The notes below the pieces were generated by a model. That model had not been told where the DNA came from and did no database searches. It was given only the letters and a program-made list of their open reading frames with translations. Below are positions 8,764 through 17,930 of a stretch of 40,802 nucleotides of DNA, piece by piece. The position numbers were made by a program, and so were the translations under genes. Every line of letters begins with the position of its first letter. Position 1 is the stretch's first letter. Source of the stretch: Gammaproteobacteria bacterium (GTDB lineage: Bacteria > Pseudomonadota > Gammaproteobacteria > Arenicellales > JAJDZL01); assembly GCA_022823405.1 (NCBI GenBank), contig JAJDXD010000095.1, forward strand, positions 68,809 through 109,610, given 5' to 3'.

Positions 8764-10263
8764 ATGCCCATCAAAATTTCGACTCGAAGCACACGAGCCT
8801 CCACCTGCGCCAGTGGCTATGTCGTTGCTGGTGTTTATGGTAAAAAAGATTTTACTCCTTCAGCCAGCGAATTGAATGATAAAACCTCAGGCGCTATCGA
8901 ATCTCTAATTACAAACAATGATCTAAAGAGTAAAGTCGGCAGTTGTGTCACGTTGCCACTGGTTGACGGAATTAAAGCAAAACGGGTGATTGTTGTCCAG
9001 TTGGGCCCGCGTACGGAATTTAATCAGGCCCAGTTCAACAAGGCAATGAGCGGGGCTGCGAGCCAATTGACTACAGGTAATCCCGCTACAGCCACGGTAT
9101 TTATCAGCGATATCGAGGTACCAGAACGTAGCCTGAGTTGGGTGGCGCGACGCGTAGTTGAAATTTTCAGTCTTCATCTCTATACGTTTGACCAATTGAA
9201 AAAAGATGCCGAAAAAGCAAAGAAACAGTGGCAGGTTCAGATTGCCGTGGATTCAAGGTCGGACTTGGCTGAAGCGCGAAATGGAGCAAACATGGGTCAA
9301 GCAATAGCAGAAGGTGTCAATTTCTCAAGGGATTTGGGCAATTTACCCGGCAATATTTGTACGCCCACTTACCTGGCCAATAGTGCGAAAGAACTGGAAT
9401 CTTATGACCAGTTAAGTGTGGAAGTGCTTGAAGAAGAGGAGATGGCTGAACTTGGAATGAACTCGCTTCTATCTGTTTCCAGAGGAAGCAGGGAGCCCGC
9501 AAAGCTGATCATCATGAACTATACCGGCGACCCTTCGGGAAGTGCGCCAATAGCCCTGGTTGGTAAAGGGTTGACATTTGATGCGGGCGGCATATCGATT
9601 AAACCAGCCAAATCGATGGATGAAATGAAGTTCGACATGTGCGGTGCAGCTGGAGTAATTGGAGCAATGCAGGCAATCGCACAATTACAACTTCCAGTCA
9701 ACGTAATCGGTGCAGTTGCCAGTAGTGAGAATCTCCCCGATGGCGCGGCAAATAAACCCGGAGACATTGTCAAAAGCATGGCCGGTCTGACAATCGAAAT
9801 TCTCAACACCGATGCCGAAGGTCGATTAATTCTTTGCGATGCCCTCACTTATATCGGGCGTTATAAACCGCAAACTGTGATTGACGCTGCAACGCTCACA
9901 GGTGCTTGCGTGGTTGCGCTTGGAAAGCACTGCGCTGGTCTTTTCAGCAATAATGACGATCTTGCAGCAGAGATCATTAAAGCTGGTGAAATGAGTGACG
10001 ACCGGGCCTGGCACATGCCGCTTTGGGAAGAATACCAAGCGCAACTAAAAAGCAACTTTGCAGACATGGCCAATATTGGAGGCAGTGATGCTGGGGCGGT
10101 GACCGCAGCATGCTTCCTTGCCAGATTTACCGAAGAATATCGCTGGGCTCATCTCGATATCGCCGGAGTTGCATGGCATTCGGGCGGAAATAAAGGTTCA
10201 ACGGGGCGACCGGTTGGGCTCTTTGTTCAGTACGTTCTGAATCATCTGAATATGGGCGGTTGA
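8764..10263 (+). CDS. pepA: Cytosol (leucyl) aminopeptidase PepA
   Basis: An M17-family metallo-aminopeptidase that removes N-terminal residues from peptides; in E. coli the hexamer also binds DNA at cer/xer sites and the carAB promoter. The C-terminal catalytic domain shows the family metal-binding and catalytic sequences VGKGLTFDAGGISIKP (metal-ligand Lys and Asp), MKFDMCGAAGV, and the signature NTDAEGRLILCDAL. The N-terminal domain is the divergent macro-like part. I chose the ATG at 8764 over the TTG at 8719 because GGAG at 8754-8757 is correctly spaced and the product (499 residues) matches E. coli (503). It heads a pepA-holC-valS run on the plus strand, with holC only 15 bases downstream. 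Confidence 0.96.
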   Translation: MPIKISTRSTRASTCASGYVVAGVYGKKDFTPSASELNDKTSGAIESLITNNDLKSKVGSCVTLPLVDGIKAKRVIVVQLGPRTEFNQAQFNKAMSGAASQLTTGNPATATVFISDIEVPERSLSWVARRVVEIFSLHLYTFDQLKKDAEKAKKQWQVQIAVDSRSDLAEARNGANMGQAIAEGVNFSRDLGNLPGNICTPTYLANSAKELESYDQLSVEVLEEEEMAELGMNSLLSVSRGSREPAKLIIMNYTGDPSGSAPIALVGKGLTFDAGGISIKPAKSMDEMKFDMCGAAGVIGAMQAIAQLQLPVNVIGAVASSENLPDGAANKPGDIVKSMAGLTIEILNTDAEGRLILCDALTYIGRYKPQTVIDAATLTGACVVALGKHCAGLFSNNDDLAAEIIKAGEMSDDRAWHMPLWEEYQAQLKSNFADMANIGGSDAGAVTAACFLARFTEEYRWAHLDIAGVAWHSGGNKGSTGRPVGLFVQYVLNHLNMGG

Positions 10264-10278
10264 GATCTGTCTAATTAC

Positions 10279-10716
10279 ATGACAACTGTCACCTTCTATC
10301 ACCGCAAGACTTCACAGCATCTGGGTAAAGCTCGATTGGTTTGCCAGTTGGCATCTACTGCGTATCGGAACGGCCACAAAGTTTATGTCAGTGTACAGAA
10401 TGAAGCCCAGTGTGAAATGTTGAACCAGATGTTGTGGACATTTTCGCCAAACAGCTATATTCCACATACTTCACTGACGGATGACCGAGACCCAGATTTG
10501 GAAAAATTCCCAGTGGTAATCGGAGTGTCGGATCCACCCGATAAATTCAATGATGTATTAATTTCGCTTCACGATGAAGTTCCGTCATTTGTCAACCAGT
10601 TTGAGCGGGTCGTTGAACCGGTCGATGCGCACCCACAGGATGAAGCGAAAGCGAAAGCCAGGTTGACGCAGTATCAGACACTGTTCGAATCCGAACCCAA
10701 GACCCATTACATTTGA
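10279..10716 (+). CDS. holC: DNA polymerase III chi subunit
   Basis: A 145-residue protein. Chi links the clamp loader (through psi) to single-stranded-DNA-binding protein at the replication fork. The start MTTVTFYHRKTS, the segment ARLVCQLASTAYRNGHKVYV and the acidic C-terminal part are typical of HolC, as is its length (E. coli 147). The location between pepA and valS is the conserved gammaproteobacterial order and strongly supports the assignment. It is probably transcribed with pepA (15-base gap) and may be co-transcribed with valS (48-base gap). Confidence 0.92.
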   Translation: MTTVTFYHRKTSQHLGKARLVCQLASTAYRNGHKVYVSVQNEAQCEMLNQMLWTFSPNSYIPHTSLTDDRDPDLEKFPVVIGVSDPPDKFNDVLISLHDEVPSFVNQFERVVEPVDAHPQDEAKAKARLTQYQTLFESEPKTHYI

Positions 10717-10764
10717 AGTTCGCTCTGACACGAGTTTCAAATCAACCGAATTACACCAATATCT

Positions 10765-13557
10765 ATGGATAAACAGTTAGATAGCGTATACGACCCCCAC
10801 TTAATCGAGGAGACCATTTATCAGCAGTGGGAAGAGTCTGGTAATTTTTCGCCGAGCAATACAGGAGTACCTTATTGCATTATGATCCCACCACCAAACG
10901 TTACTGGAAGCCTGCATATGGGACATGCTTTTCAGAACACTCTGATGGATGCATTGATTCGATATCACCGAATGAAGGGACGCAACACGCTCTGGCAAGT
11001 TGGCACCGACCACGCGGGCATTGCAACACAGATGGTTGTCGAGCGCCTGCTGAATTCTGATGGCGTTTCCCGAGTTGACCTTGGACGTGATGCGTTTATT
11101 GATAAAGTGTGGCAATGGAAAGCAGATTCTGGTGGCACAATTACTAATCAGCTGCGGCGTCTTGGTGCTTCTGTTGACTGGTCGCGAGAACGGTTCACAA
11201 TGGACGAGGACTTATCAAACGCGGTCCGAGAAGTTTTCGTGTCACTCTATGAAGACGGTCTAATATATCGTGGGAAAAGGTTGGTCAACTGGGATCCCGT
11301 ACTGCTGACGGCAATCTCCGATCTCGAGGTTAACTCAGAAGAAGAAGATGGCCATTTGTGGCACTTTCGCTACCCCATCACCGACAGCAACGAAACTGTA
11401 GTAATTGCTACAACCCGACCCGAAACCATGCTTGGCGATACAGCCGTTGCAGTCCATCCGGACGATGAACGCTATAGCCACTTGGTTGGAATGACGGTAA
11501 CCCTACCATTGGTCAACCGCGTTATTCCCGTCATTGCTGATAACTACGTTGATCCTGAGTTTGGAAGTGGTTGCGTCAAAATCACTCCGGCTCACGATTT
11601 TAATGACTATGAAGTGGGTCAGCGCCATGATCTTGACATCATCAATGTCATGACACCTCAGGCATCAATTGATCTTCCGGGCACACGGTATCACGAAATG
11701 ACGCGGGAAGCAGCAAGAGATGCAGTGGTTGCAGATTTGGAAGAAATGGAACTGGTTGAGAAAGTTGAACCTCATATATACAAAGTGCCACGCGGCGATC
11801 GAACGGGTCAAATTATCGAACCCTACCTCACAGATCAGTGGTTTGTCAAAGCAAAACCCTTGGCTGAACCATCAATTGAAGCAGTAAAAGATGGAACCAT
11901 CCGCTTTGTGCCTAAAAACTGGGAACGGACGTATTTTGAGTGGATGGAGAACATCGAAGACTGGTGTATTTCACGGCAGATATGGTGGGGGCATCGAGTT
12001 CCAGCCTGGTATGACGAGGATGGTAACATTTTTGTGGCGCGTTCAGTCGACGAAGCCATCAAACAGGCAGTTGAATTTCACGGAAACGATGACTTTCAAC
12101 TTCGTCAGGATACTGATGTGCTTGACACTTGGTTTTCGTCAGCACTTTGGCCTTTTTCAACGCTGGGATGGCCCCAGGAATCGGATGCCTATCAGACTTT
12201 CTACCCCACAAATGTGCTGGTTACCGGCTTCGATATTATTTTCTTCTGGGTTGCGCGTATGATTATGTTTGGCCTGAAATTCGCCAGCGATATTCCATTT
12301 CATGAAGTCTATATTCATGGCCTGGTGAGAGATTCAGAAGGTCAGAAAATGTCTAAATCCAAAGGCAATATTCTGGACCCTCTCGACTTGATTGATGGGA
12401 TTGATCTGGAACCGTTGATTCGCAAAAGAACGACCGGGCTTATGCAGCCAGACCTCGCTCCGCTCATCGAAACGGCAACGAGAAAAGAATTTCCGCACGG
12501 GATTCCTGCTTATGGTACCGATGCACTTCGTTTCACATTTGCAAGGCTGGCAACTCAGGGGCGTGATATTCGTTTTGATCTGGGCCGAATTGAAGGTTAC
12601 CGAAACTTTTGCAACAAACTGTGGAACGCTGCCAGATTCGTGCTGATGAATACCAAGGATGTGGCAGTTGTGCCAATCAATCAGCTGAATTGTCAAACTG
12701 CAATTGAAAAATGGATCGTTTCAGAATTGCAGCATACTGCGGATGAAATTCAGCGAGCCTTTGAAGTTTATCGCTTTGATATTGCTTCAAAATATCTGTA
12801 TGAATTCATTTGGAATGAATTTTGTGCGTGGTTCATCGAGTTCACAAAAATTGTGATGAGGGACTCAACAGTCGAAGAAGATTGTCAGCAGTCAGTCCGG
12901 CAAACTCTGCTTTCCGTTCTCGATGCTTCAGTACGAATGCTTCATCCGTTCATGCCATTCATCACCGAGGAAATCTGGCGCAATATTGTGGAAGACAGAT
13001 TTGATCAGTCAATCATGTTTGAAAATTTTGCAGATGACTTCGATCCACCAGCCGACGATGCCGTCTCTGAAATCACCTGGATAAAAACAGTGATATCCAG
13101 CATTCGAAATCTAAGAAGTGAGAACAACATCAAACCAGGCGAAAGGATTGTTGCCATGCATCAACACGGCTCTGAGCAAAACACCAAGTGGCTGACGGAC
13201 AATGAATCACTTGTCATTGAAATTGCACGATTGAAATCATTCGCACCTCTTTCAGACTCAGATGTCTCTGGCGATACAAATAAATTTGTTTCAACTCAAA
13301 TCGGTGATTTCAGAATATTTGTTCCCACTGGCGAACTTGAGAACTTGGAAGAGCAGCTGAAACGACTTGATAAGCAGATGAAAGACCTGGATGATCAAAT
13401 TGCCCGCTCCAGAAATAAGCTGAACAATGAACAGTTTCTCCAAAAAGCGCCTGCTGCAATTATTGAAAAAGAACGCAGCAAGCTTTCAGAGTCACAAAAA
13501 TCTCAATCTGTATTGCTTGAACGCAGGAATAAGCTCGTTGGCAGTCAGGTAATCTGA
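10765..13557 (+). CDS. valS: Valyl-tRNA synthetase
   Basis: A 930-residue class Ia synthetase that charges tRNA-Val and hydrolyses misactivated threonine. The HIGH-type motif is PPPNVTGSLHMGHAF (HMGH at residues 51-54), and the KMSKS motif is at residues 528-532 (GQKMSKSKGN). The editing domain (CP1) lies between them, with ATTRPETMLGDTAVAVHP. The catalytic core also shows WGHRVPAWY and DVLDTWFSSALWPF. After the anticodon-binding domain, the last 70 residues form the usual C-terminal coiled coil (EEQLKRLDKQMKDLDDQIARS). Length is close to E. coli ValS (951). The last 13 bases overlap the end of rsmJ, which is on the opposite strand. Three tRNA-Val-type decoding partners would be expected in the genome; two different tRNA-Val genes are in this window. 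Confidence 0.98.
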   Translation: MDKQLDSVYDPHLIEETIYQQWEESGNFSPSNTGVPYCIMIPPPNVTGSLHMGHAFQNTLMDALIRYHRMKGRNTLWQVGTDHAGIATQMVVERLLNSDGVSRVDLGRDAFIDKVWQWKADSGGTITNQLRRLGASVDWSRERFTMDEDLSNAVREVFVSLYEDGLIYRGKRLVNWDPVLLTAISDLEVNSEEEDGHLWHFRYPITDSNETVVIATTRPETMLGDTAVAVHPDDERYSHLVGMTVTLPLVNRVIPVIADNYVDPEFGSGCVKITPAHDFNDYEVGQRHDLDIINVMTPQASIDLPGTRYHEMTREAARDAVVADLEEMELVEKVEPHIYKVPRGDRTGQIIEPYLTDQWFVKAKPLAEPSIEAVKDGTIRFVPKNWERTYFEWMENIEDWCISRQIWWGHRVPAWYDEDGNIFVARSVDEAIKQAVEFHGNDDFQLRQDTDVLDTWFSSALWPFSTLGWPQESDAYQTFYPTNVLVTGFDIIFFWVARMIMFGLKFASDIPFHEVYIHGLVRDSEGQKMSKSKGNILDPLDLIDGIDLEPLIRKRTTGLMQPDLAPLIETATRKEFPHGIPAYGTDALRFTFARLATQGRDIRFDLGRIEGYRNFCNKLWNAARFVLMNTKDVAVVPINQLNCQTAIEKWIVSELQHTADEIQRAFEVYRFDIASKYLYEFIWNEFCAWFIEFTKIVMRDSTVEEDCQQSVRQTLLSVLDASVRMLHPFMPFITEEIWRNIVEDRFDQSIMFENFADDFDPPADDAVSEITWIKTVISSIRNLRSENNIKPGERIVAMHQHGSEQNTKWLTDNESLVIEIARLKSFAPLSDSDVSGDTNKFVSTQIGDFRIFVPTGELENLEEQLKRLDKQMKDLDDQIARSRNKLNNEQFLQKAPAAIIEKERSKLSESQKSQSVLLERRNKLVGSQVI

Positions 13558-14276
13558 TAAAGATCGTAGCGAACCAGTTTTCCCATTACGCTGTCCGAAA
13601 GCTGATCTCTGCGAAGTGGTTCTGCAAAGTGAGGCCGTTTTATCACAACTCGTTTTGATGCGAACTTCAAACTCGCATTCAGCAACGAATCTGCATCTGA
13701 ATCTTCACCTGCCAGTTCTCTGAGAATCCTGATTGGCCGCGCAACTGCAACAGAAGATTTCCGCCCGGCTGGATACATCGGATCGAGATAGATCACATCA
13801 GGAGATTCATTCAAATCGAATAGTGTCATTCTACTATCTGCAAAGCAGAAATCAAGTTTGATTCGATCAGACCTTTCAAGCATGCGCAAAATTCCGTTTT
13901 CCAACAGTGCTGCAATGACTGGCTGACGCTCAATGGCCAAAACGCTATACCCCATTCTGGAGAGTAAAAATGCATCACCACCTAGACCAGCAGTAGCGTC
14001 GATAACAGTTTGCGCCTTTCTCCCGACCGCCCGTCCTAGTAAAGTTCGCCGACTTATTCGCTGTAGAGAACCGGAATGACAGTAAATCGGACGAAATCTT
14101 ACAGATCCAGGTTCTATTAGTTTGAGGATACCATCTTCAATGTCCAACAAAAAACGAATGGAAGAATTTTGTTGATTTACAACGATCGGTATTTGATATT
14201 TTGAAGAGATCTGCTCGATCTGAGGCTCGTATCCGGGACGCTGAAGCAAAGCAACGGAAATTTTCACATCAATCAA
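13545..14276 (-). CDS. rsmJ: 16S rRNA (guanine-1516-N2)-methyltransferase
   Basis: A 243-residue SAM-dependent methyltransferase of the RsmJ (YhiQ) family, which methylates G1516 of 16S rRNA. The SAM-binding motif I is DATAGLGGDAFLLSRMGY, followed by the acidic ribose contact in VLAIERQP. The catalytic-site sequence YLDPMYPAGRKSS contains the family's DPMYP (an N-methyltransferase D/NPPY-type motif). The C terminus VVIKRPHFAEPL matches the family's 'VKRP..A'. Length is close to E. coli (250). The longest frame starts with TTG at 14276; an in-frame GTG three codons later (14267) is an alternative. The TTG start sits in a small perfect hairpin (AACCAC/GTGGTT, 14275-14290). It converges with valS and overlaps its 3' end by 13 bases. 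Confidence 0.93.
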   Translation of the reverse strand: MIDVKISVALLQRPGYEPQIEQISSKYQIPIVVNQQNSSIRFLLDIEDGILKLIEPGSVRFRPIYCHSGSLQRISRRTLLGRAVGRKAQTVIDATAGLGGDAFLLSRMGYSVLAIERQPVIAALLENGILRMLERSDRIKLDFCFADSRMTLFDLNESPDVIYLDPMYPAGRKSSVAVARPIRILRELAGEDSDADSLLNASLKFASKRVVIKRPHFAEPLRRDQLSDSVMGKLVRYDLYQIT

Positions 14277-14395
14277 CCACTGGTGTGGTTCAATTCAATC
14301 ATTCTCAAAATACAGGCTACGGTCCATCTCAATATAATATGCGGACTTTCATCGGACAGACCAACAACAACCACTGACTCAAAGCGAATATTCTT

Positions 14396-15184
14396 ATGGC
14401 TTTTCTGAAGGACAAACGAGCACTAATCACTGGAATTGCAAGCGACCGTTCAATTGCATGGGGAATCGCCAAGGCAATGGCAGAACAAGGCGCGGAGTTG
14501 GCGCTGACTTATCAGAATGACAGGTTGAAACCTCGAGTCGAAAAATTTGCGGAAAAGCTAGGCGCCAGTTTCATTGCTCCTTGCGATGTATCGACCGATG
14601 ACGAAATTGAAAATCTTCGCATAGCTGTCGAAAATCACTGGGACTATCTGGACATTGCTGTCCACTCAATTGCTTACGCGCCGCGCGAACAGCTTGAAGG
14701 GCTGTATCTGGATTCTGTAGACCGAGATGGTTTTCAGATTGCACACGAGATCAGTTCCTACAGCTTTTCAGCACTGGCCAAATCGTTTGCGCCAATGATG
14801 AACGGGCGAAACGCAGCGCTTCTATCGCTCACCTACATTGGCTCGATGCGATCGATGCCCGGATACAACGTCATGGGACTGGCAAAAGCGAGTCTTGAAG
14901 CGAATGTGCGATACTGCGCTCAATCTCTGGGAGCAAACGGAATTCGCGTAAATGCCATCTCAGCAGGACCCATACGCACTCTGGCGGCTGCAGGAATTAA
15001 AGGCATGAAGTCAATGATCGATCACTACGAAAAAGCAGCTCCGCTTGGCCGAAGCGTAACGATTGAAGAGGTCGGAAACGCTGCTGCCTTCTTGTGCTCA
15101 GACCTGGCTTCCGGAATTACTGCAGAAGTCCTGTATGTAGACGGTGGATTTCACTCGGTCGGATTCAGTGAAGCGATGCTTTGA
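14396..15184 (+). CDS. fabI: Enoyl-[acyl-carrier-protein] reductase (NADH)
   Basis: A 262-residue SDR-fold enzyme catalysing the last step of each fatty-acid elongation cycle; the target of triclosan in other bacteria. The start [25 protein letters not shown] carries the FabI-specific cofactor loop ([10 protein letters not shown]). The catalytic pair appears as [10 protein letters not shown] (Tyr, six residues, Lys), preceded by [10 protein letters not shown] with the second conserved Tyr. [13 protein letters not shown] is the family's substrate-loop start. Length is identical to E. coli FabI (262). The ATG follows a weak AAGCGA purine stretch. It is convergent with ppiD (only 5 bases between stops). 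The fabI-ppiD neighbourhood is shared with pseudomonads. Confidence 0.97.
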   Translation: MAFLKDKRALITGIASDRSIAWGIAKAMAEQGAELALTYQNDRLKPRVEKFAEKLGASFIAPCDVSTDDEIENLRIAVENHWDYLDIAVHSIAYAPREQLEGLYLDSVDRDGFQIAHEISSYSFSALAKSFAPMMNGRNAALLSLTYIGSMRSMPGYNVMGLAKASLEANVRYCAQSLGANGIRVNAISAGPIRTLAAAGIKGMKSMIDHYEKAAPLGRSVTIEEVGNAAAFLCSDLASGITAEVLYVDGGFHSVGFSEAML

Positions 15185-15189
15185 TCAGT

Positions 15190-17091
15190 CTAGAGTAGTT
15201 CGTCATTAATCGATACATCGATACCGTCGCGCAATTGATTGAGGTAGCTCTCAAACAAGCCTGCTCCAAATCTCAACTGCATGATACTTCTAAGATTGTG
15301 CTGTTCGTCAACTGACGCAGAACCAACATCACCTTCAACCACACCCGTAATTCTGAACATCGCAAATCGTCCCTGGCTGATCGGACCGCCACCATAGGAA
15401 ACACCATCCGAACCTGGTTTCTCCCAGGCATAAATGTAGCTCGCCACTTCGGCTGAGTCCTGATCACCTTCGTTTCCAGTTCGACCGGGAATGGCTCTTG
15501 TTTCAAGCCCGTGGTCATCAATCGTTGAGTTCCAGTCAGCACCATCTGTTAGTTGAGTCAAGAGGTTTTCGGCAAACTCCTGAGTTTTTGACGCACTTTT
15601 TTCAAACAGCAATTTTTCCGAGATTTCAGATTTAACGAATTCAAAACTGAGGGTTTCGGATGGACGGTGTTCACGCTTTCGCAACAGTACCTGTCTTCCA
15701 TTATCCAATGCAATGAGGTCACTATTGAACCCATCTTCCAGGACTGTGACGCTGAACGCTGCATCTCGCACACTGCTGTGAGACGAAATTCCAGTTCCCT
15801 GAGTCCGACTGAACCAATCAGACACCTTGATCTCGAGTCCAGACAGGTCGCTCGCCGCATCAAGGCTGTCAGGTTGTTCAAATGCAACATTACGCATCTC
15901 TTCGGCAATCTCAAACATCTCAATCTCAGCCTGATTACGAATAGCCCGTTCGGCTAATTCATCTCGAACTTCCTCAAAGGGCTTGGCCTTCTCCGCCTGA
16001 ATTTCATCGACACGAATGATATGAACGCCAAATTCAGATTCGACCGGTTCGCTGACCTCACCTTCGGAGAGAGTAAATGCAACTGATTCAAAGGCCGGCA
16101 CGGTGGCTCCCCGACTGATCCATCCAAGATCACCACCTTGGGAAGCCGATCCAATATCAGTGGAAAATTCACCAGCCAAGTGAGCAAATTCTTCACCAGT
16201 ATTCAGTCGATAGATCAGTTCATTAGCTTGATCGATAGCAGCGGTGTTGTCACCCGCGGCACCTTCCAGAAGAATGTGTCGCACCAATCGCTGCTCTTCT
16301 TCTCGAAACTGCTGAGCTTCAGCATCATAAATCTGTCGAAGGGTTTCCTCGGTAGGTGTGAAGTTCACTGCAAAATCAGATGGAGCGAGTTCAATGTATT
16401 CGATCCTGATTTTCTCTTCATCGACATAAATTGCCTGGTTATCTTCGTAGTCCGTTCGAATTTCTTCGTCTGTAATTTCAATCTCGGAAAGAAAGGTTGA
16501 TGGCTCAACAATTGCATATTCGCCAATACGACGCTGGCGCAAGAGTTGAATGAGATCCTCTACTGTCGAGTTGATCGGTAGTACAGATTCAATAAATCCT
16601 GTCTGCACTTGCTGAGTTGCAGCATTATTACGCTGCACAGATTCGAATTCGGATGGTGAGTAGCCCGAAAATTGCAGAATACGTTCATACAGTTCTCGGC
16701 TGAATCCCTGCTCGCTTTGAAAACTTGGTTCATTTCGGATGGCTTCGGCAAGCTGTGCATCGCTGATTCGATAACCCCGGTCGTGCGCATCCCTTTGCAA
16801 AAGAACATCATTGACTAGACGGTTGATGACCTGACGGCCTAATACCTCGCCTGACAACAGTTCTGCGGTGGCATTGTTGCCATAAACCTGTCGCATCCGA
16901 TCTCTTTCCGAATAGATCGCCCTCTGATAAGTCTGGTAATCAATTTGCTCGCCATCAAATTCAGCAACATTGACATTAACTCCGCCTTCAAAGTATGAAT
17001 TGATTCCCCAAAGGGCGAAAGGAATCGTTATCAGAATTACAATAGCCCAGGCAATCCAGCCTGTTGCGCGGTTACGGATACTGGTCAGCAT
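15190..17091 (-). CDS. ppiD: SurA N-terminal/parvulin-domain periplasmic folding factor PpiD
   Basis: A 633-residue inner-membrane-anchored periplasmic chaperone. One N-terminal signal anchor is near residues 12-31 (WIAWAIVILITIPFALWGIN), followed by a SurA-N-like chaperone region (YQTYQRAIYSERDRMRQVYG, SDAQLAEAIRNEPSFQ). The single parvulin domain is near residues 265-360, with VRHILLEGA, FSTDIGSASQGGDLGWI and EPVESEFGVHIIRVDEI, so the usual prolyl-isomerase core is well conserved. The C-terminal third is a second SurA-like region. Length matches E. coli PpiD (623). It helps newly exported outer-membrane and periplasmic proteins fold near the Sec translocon. It is the last gene of the hupB - tRNA-Val - tRNA-Asp - ppiD run on the minus strand. 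Confidence 0.95.
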   Translation of the reverse strand: MLTSIRNRATGWIAWAIVILITIPFALWGINSYFEGGVNVNVAEFDGEQIDYQTYQRAIYSERDRMRQVYGNNATAELLSGEVLGRQVINRLVNDVLLQRDAHDRGYRISDAQLAEAIRNEPSFQSEQGFSRELYERILQFSGYSPSEFESVQRNNAATQQVQTGFIESVLPINSTVEDLIQLLRQRRIGEYAIVEPSTFLSEIEITDEEIRTDYEDNQAIYVDEEKIRIEYIELAPSDFAVNFTPTEETLRQIYDAEAQQFREEEQRLVRHILLEGAAGDNTAAIDQANELIYRLNTGEEFAHLAGEFSTDIGSASQGGDLGWISRGATVPAFESVAFTLSEGEVSEPVESEFGVHIIRVDEIQAEKAKPFEEVRDELAERAIRNQAEIEMFEIAEEMRNVAFEQPDSLDAASDLSGLEIKVSDWFSRTQGTGISSHSSVRDAAFSVTVLEDGFNSDLIALDNGRQVLLRKREHRPSETLSFEFVKSEISEKLLFEKSASKTQEFAENLLTQLTDGADWNSTIDDHGLETRAIPGRTGNEGDQDSAEVASYIYAWEKPGSDGVSYGGGPISQGRFAMFRITGVVEGDVGSASVDEQHNLRSIMQLRFGAGLFESYLNQLRDGIDVSINDELL

Positions 17092-17198
17092 TGAACGAGA
17101 CTCTCAAAATTATTTCGCCGGCAAACAATTTACAGACAATCATGCGTATCCACGCAGTCACGAATATCGCGACTGCATGAATACATAATGCAAATTTA

Positions 17199-17276
17199 TG
17201 GCGGGACGGACGGGACTTGAACCCGCGACCCCCGGCTTGACAGGCCGGAATTCTAAACCAACTGAACTACCGCCCC
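17199..17276 (-). tRNA. tRNA-Asp(GTC)
   Basis: On the minus strand the acceptor stem GGGGCGG pairs with CCGTCCC (one G-T pair). The anticodon stem CCGGC/GCCGG holds the loop CTGTCAA (anticodon GTC). The T loop is TTCAAGT. The discriminator base is G and CCA is encoded. It is 12 bases downstream of tRNA-Val(TAC), so both are probably processed from one precursor. Confidence 0.97.
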
Positions 17277-17288
17277 GAAATGGTAGCT

Positions 17289-17364
17289 TGGTGGGTGCTG
17301 CGGGGCTCGAACCTGCGACCTTCGCCTTGTAAGGGCGATGCTCTCCCATCTGAGCTAAGCACCC
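17289..17364 (-). tRNA. tRNA-Val(TAC)
   Basis: On the minus strand the acceptor stem GGGTGCT pairs with AGCACCC. The anticodon loop CTTACAA gives anticodon TAC. The T loop is TTCGAGC. The discriminator base is A and CCA is encoded. It starts 13 bases after the hupB stop. Tandem tRNA-Val/tRNA-Asp between hupB and ppiD is a known gammaproteobacterial arrangement. Confidence 0.97.
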
Positions 17365-17377
17365 TTGAATCCTCAAA

Positions 17378-17650
17378 TCAATTTACGGCATCCTTTAGAG
17401 CTTTGGCAGGTTTAAACCGGATGCCAGTAGATGCAGGAATCGTTATTTCTGAACCATCCTGTGGATTTCTGCCCTTTTTCTCTGCACGAGCATAGGTTGA
17501 GAAAGTGCCAAAGCCAAAAATAGTCAGCGAATCATTATTTGCCAGACACTTAGTTATTTCACCAATTACTGCGGAAACAGCGCGATCGGCGTCTGCTTTT
17601 GTCAAGGATGCACTGTCTGCGATGTTTCCGATAAATTCTGCTTTTTTCAA
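17378..17650 (-). CDS. hupB: DNA-binding protein HU (beta type)
   Basis: A 90-residue histone-like nucleoid protein of the HU/IHF family, which bends DNA as a dimer. It starts (translated as Met) MKKAEFIGNIADSASLTKADA and has the dimerisation core VSAVIGEITKCLANNDSLTIFGFGTFS. The DNA-binding arm is ARAEKKGRNPQDGSEITIPA with the intercalating Pro (RNP), and it ends FKPAKALKDAVN. The start is the TTG at 17650: GGAGGGGAAGG lies just upstream and the product has exactly the family length (90). The longer in-frame start at 17698 adds 16 residues that HU proteins lack. It lies between lon and the tRNA pair, the conserved position of hupB. A good TATAAA-type -10 element lies about 105 bases upstream, but without a convincing -35. 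Confidence 0.96.
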   Translation of the reverse strand: MKKAEFIGNIADSASLTKADADRAVSAVIGEITKCLANNDSLTIFGFGTFSTYARAEKKGRNPQDGSEITIPASTGIRFKPAKALKDAVN

Positions 17651-17930
17651 ACCTTCCCCTCCAAAATTAAAAAAATTGATTGTTTTTAACCAGATCAACT
17701 TACTGAAATCAGTTTCACGTTGTCTGGGTTGATATGAGTTAAATGAAAGTAAATTTATACAACATAAACCAAATATTTCAGGCAGTTTTCAGACAGATTA
17801 TCACTAAAGCGTAAAACTGTCTTTCTGCAAGAAAACGAAAGCGGCCGAAAATATTCTCTTGTTTGGTGGCCATGAACTAACTGTGTTGGCAAGCGCACCC
17901 TAACACAATATTCACGATTATTCGGCAAGG